A stretch of 64,000 bases of DNA from Anaerococcus octavius (GTDB lineage: Bacteria; Bacillota; Clostridia; Tissierellales; Peptoniphilaceae). The notes under the pieces were generated by a model. That model was not told the origin of the DNA. It worked only from the letters and a program-made list of their open reading frames with translations, and did no database searches. Position 1 is the first letter of the stretch. Every line of letters starts with the position of its first letter. The stretch is taken from contig NZ_UFTA01000002.1 of NCBI RefSeq assembly GCF_900445265.1, forward strand, positions 1,843,941 through 1,907,940, read 5' to 3'. This document shows, one piece after another, positions 61,926-64,000 of the stretch. Position numbers and translations under genes: made by a program.

Positions 61926-63983
61926 ATGAAAAATTATAGTACATCTAAAATAAGAAATTTAGCTTTAGTCGGTCACTCAGCAAGTGGAAAAACTAGCCTT
62001 GCTGAAGCACTTTTATATAAAACTGGTGCAGTAGAAAAAAAAGGAAGAGTTGAAGAGAAAAATACGGTTTCGGATTATGAAGCTCAAGAGAAAAAAAGAG
62101 GTATTTCTATACAAACTTCAATAATTCCTATAGAATACGAAGACTACAAGATAAACTTTATAGATTCTCCTGGTTTTTTTGATTTTGAAGGCGAAGTTTT
62201 ACAGGCTCTGAGGGCAAGTGAGGCTGCACTTTTTGTAATTGATGGAGAAAATGGCATAGAAGTTGGTACAGAAAAATATTGGAATTATACCCAAGAAATC
62301 AACCTACCATCAATTATTTTTGTAAATAAACTTGATAAGGAAAATGCTCATTTTAACAAGGTTGTGTCAGACCTTCACATTGAGTTTGGTAAAAAAGTAA
62401 TTCCACTTACCCTTATGCTTGGAGAAGGCGATAAGTTTGAAGGGATAATCGATGTTCTAGATAAAAAAGCCTATACTTACGAAAATGGCGAGAAAAAAGA
62501 AGTTGAAATCCCAGAGATTCGTTTAGCAGAAGTGGATGCGGTTTATGAAGAGATTATAGAAGCTGTAGCAGAAACTGATGATTCACTTATGGAAAAATTC
62601 TTTGAGGGAGAAGAATTTTCTGAAAGTGAGTTTAGAAAAGGTCTTACACAAGCTATTTTAGAAGGAACTGTTGTACCACTTATTGCAGGTTCTAGCGAAA
62701 AAGAAATAGGTCTTACTCAACTTCTAGAAGTAATTACTAAGTATATGCCGTCTATAGATGATGAAGCGGCAAATATTGGTTTTAGAGTAAAAGAAGGTTA
62801 TGAAGCTTTTGATCCAGACGAAGATGCACCATTTTCTGCAGTGGTTTTTAAGACTTTAGCAGATCCATTTGTTGGAAAAATTTCTATGTTTAAAGTTTTA
62901 TCAGGATCGGTTTCTAAAGATGATAAAATTTTGGATGTTAGCAAAAATAAAGAATTAAAGGCATCTAACTTATTTTATTTAAGAGGAAAAGAACAAATAA
63001 AAACTGACAAGGTAGTAGCAGGGGACATCGGTGCCTTTACAAAACTTGACGAATTATCAACAGGCGATACTCTTGCAACAGCTGCTAATAAAATAGAATA
63101 CAAGCAAATCAAATATCCAAAACCAGTTTTATTTTATGCGATAAATGCTATTAGCAAAAATGATGAAGATAAAATCTCTGAAGCATTACAAAAATTAATG
63201 GAAGAAGACCCAACCTTTAAAGACGAAAGAAATATAGAGACTCACCAACAAATATTATCTGGTCTTGGAAATGTTCAACTAGAAGTAATCATGGATAAAC
63301 TTCGTGACAACTACGGAGTAAATACAGAAGTTGTAGATTACAAAATTCCTTATAGGGAAACTATAAAAGGCAATTCTGATGTCCAAGGTAAGCACAAAAA
63401 ACAATCCGGTGGTGCAGGTCAATACGGGGATGTATTTATCAGATTTGAACCAACAGATGAAGACTTTATATTTGATGAAGAAGTATTTGGTGGAGCGGTT
63501 CCTAAAAATTATTTCCCTGCAGTTGAAAAAGGACTAGAAGAATCTTTATTAGAAGGACCATTAGCTGGTTTTAAAGTAACTGGTATCCACGCAACCCTTT
63601 ATGATGGCTCTTACCATCCAGTTGATAGTAATGAGCAAGCATTTAAATCTGCTGCAAGACTTGCCTTCAAAAAGGGTATAGAAGAAGCAGACCCAATACT
63701 TTTAGAACCTGTTATGAAACTAGAAATTAGAGTTCCGGAATCAAGCATGGGAGATGTAATGGGTGATATGAATAAAAGACGTGGCAGAATATTAGGTATG
63801 GATCCACAAGCAGATGGCAACCAAATTATTATTGCTGAAGCACCTTTATCAGAAGTCTTAACCTACGCCATTGATTTAAGAAGTCAAACATCAGCTAGAG
63901 GCTCTTTTGCAATGGATTTTGAAAGATACGAAGAAGTGCCAAAAGAAATTACACAAAAAGTTATAGAAGCACACAAAGAATAA
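61926..63983 (+). CDS. EF-G-like translational GTPase (second EF-G type)
   Basis: A 685-residue protein with EF-G domains I-V. The G1 motif is GHSASGKTSL (16-25), G3 is DSPGFFDF, and G4 is NKLDKEN. Domain IV contains GGAGQYGDVFIRF. The altered G1 loop (canonical EF-G has AHIDAGKTT) places it in the EF-G2/FusA2-like branch, found beside the main EF-G in many bacteria; its exact task is uncertain. AAAGGAGAAAAGT precedes the ATG. A following gene seems to begin at the window edge (GAGGAGG near 63990). Confidence 0.88.
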   Translation: MKNYSTSKIRNLALVGHSASGKTSLAEALLYKTGAVEKKGRVEEKNTVSDYEAQEKKRGISIQTSIIPIEYEDYKINFIDSPGFFDFEGEVLQALRASEAALFVIDGENGIEVGTEKYWNYTQEINLPSIIFVNKLDKENAHFNKVVSDLHIEFGKKVIPLTLMLGEGDKFEGIIDVLDKKAYTYENGEKKEVEIPEIRLAEVDAVYEEIIEAVAETDDSLMEKFFEGEEFSESEFRKGLTQAILEGTVVPLIAGSSEKEIGLTQLLEVITKYMPSIDDEAANIGFRVKEGYEAFDPDEDAPFSAVVFKTLADPFVGKISMFKVLSGSVSKDDKILDVSKNKELKASNLFYLRGKEQIKTDKVVAGDIGAFTKLDELSTGDTLATAANKIEYKQIKYPKPVLFYAINAISKNDEDKISEALQKLMEEDPTFKDERNIETHQQILSGLGNVQLEVIMDKLRDNYGVNTEVVDYKIPYRETIKGNSDVQGKHKKQSGGAGQYGDVFIRFEPTDEDFIFDEEVFGGAVPKNYFPAVEKGLEESLLEGPLAGFKVTGIHATLYDGSYHPVDSNEQAFKSAARLAFKKGIEEADPILLEPVMKLEIRVPESSMGDVMGDMNKRRGRILGMDPQADGNQIIIAEAPLSEVLTYAIDLRSQTSARGSFAMDFERYEEVPKEITQKVIEAHKE

Positions 63984-64000
63984 GTTATGAGGAGGCATGT

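Overview
The window looks like a chromosomal segment of a low-GC (roughly 30%) Gram-positive anaerobe. Lipoprotein signals with short Firmicutes-type leaders, AGGAGG-type ribosome sites, ECF vitamin transporters behind TPP and FMN riboswitches, a carD-yacL-ispD-ispF operon and a mannose-family PTS fit the Clostridia/Tissierellia. Gene content and the style of the surface proteins recall Peptoniphilaceae such as Anaerococcus; that placement is inference. No tRNA or rRNA gene, prophage or CRISPR array was seen.

1-13.5 kb: a host-glycan (high-mannose/N-glycan) locus. Two tandem solute-binding lipoproteins (the first cut by the window edge) precede intracellular GH84, GH38, GH125, GH1 and GH92 glycosidases, two ROK sugar kinases and an RpiR-type regulator. 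None of the glycosidases has a signal peptide. The model is import of a released glycan, cytoplasmic trimming of beta-GlcNAc, alpha-mannose and probably the beta-linked core sugar, then phosphorylation of the monosaccharides.

13.5-25.9 kb: pncB, a HAD phosphatase, an ABC exporter pair, an SdpI-like protein, a two-step glycolipid glucosyltransferase pair (lafA/lafB-like) with a third membrane gene, an intact IS1182-like element, a DUF2089/DUF4097 pair, and an ECF S component with a DUF1893 protein.

25.9-35.3 kb: a structured-RNA candidate, a secreted beta-lactamase-fold/esterase fusion, a small EpsG/Wzz/SH3-lipoprotein polysaccharide cluster, a TPP riboswitch with thiT, a GntR-ABC-permease operon with a well-formed promoter and operator, and a diacylglycerol kinase-like gene.

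35.3-48 kb: housekeeping. carD-yacL-ispD-ispF-metK-mreB-gpmA form one compact run. An orphan degenerate response regulator follows, then ribU, whose FMN-riboswitch leader carries a GC-rich repeat island. A t6A operon (tsaE-tsaB-rimI-tsaD) and an S41-protease lipoprotein complete the segment.

48-57.3 kb (mostly minus strand): two related EF-hand surface proteins with unusual C-terminal anchors, an xpaC-telA operon ending in a free-standing FakA-like domain, and an M16C metalloprotease.

57.3-64 kb: a Gfo/Idh oxidoreductase, a complete mannose-type PTS (EIIAB, EIIC, EIID plus ManO) and an EF-G-like GTPase.
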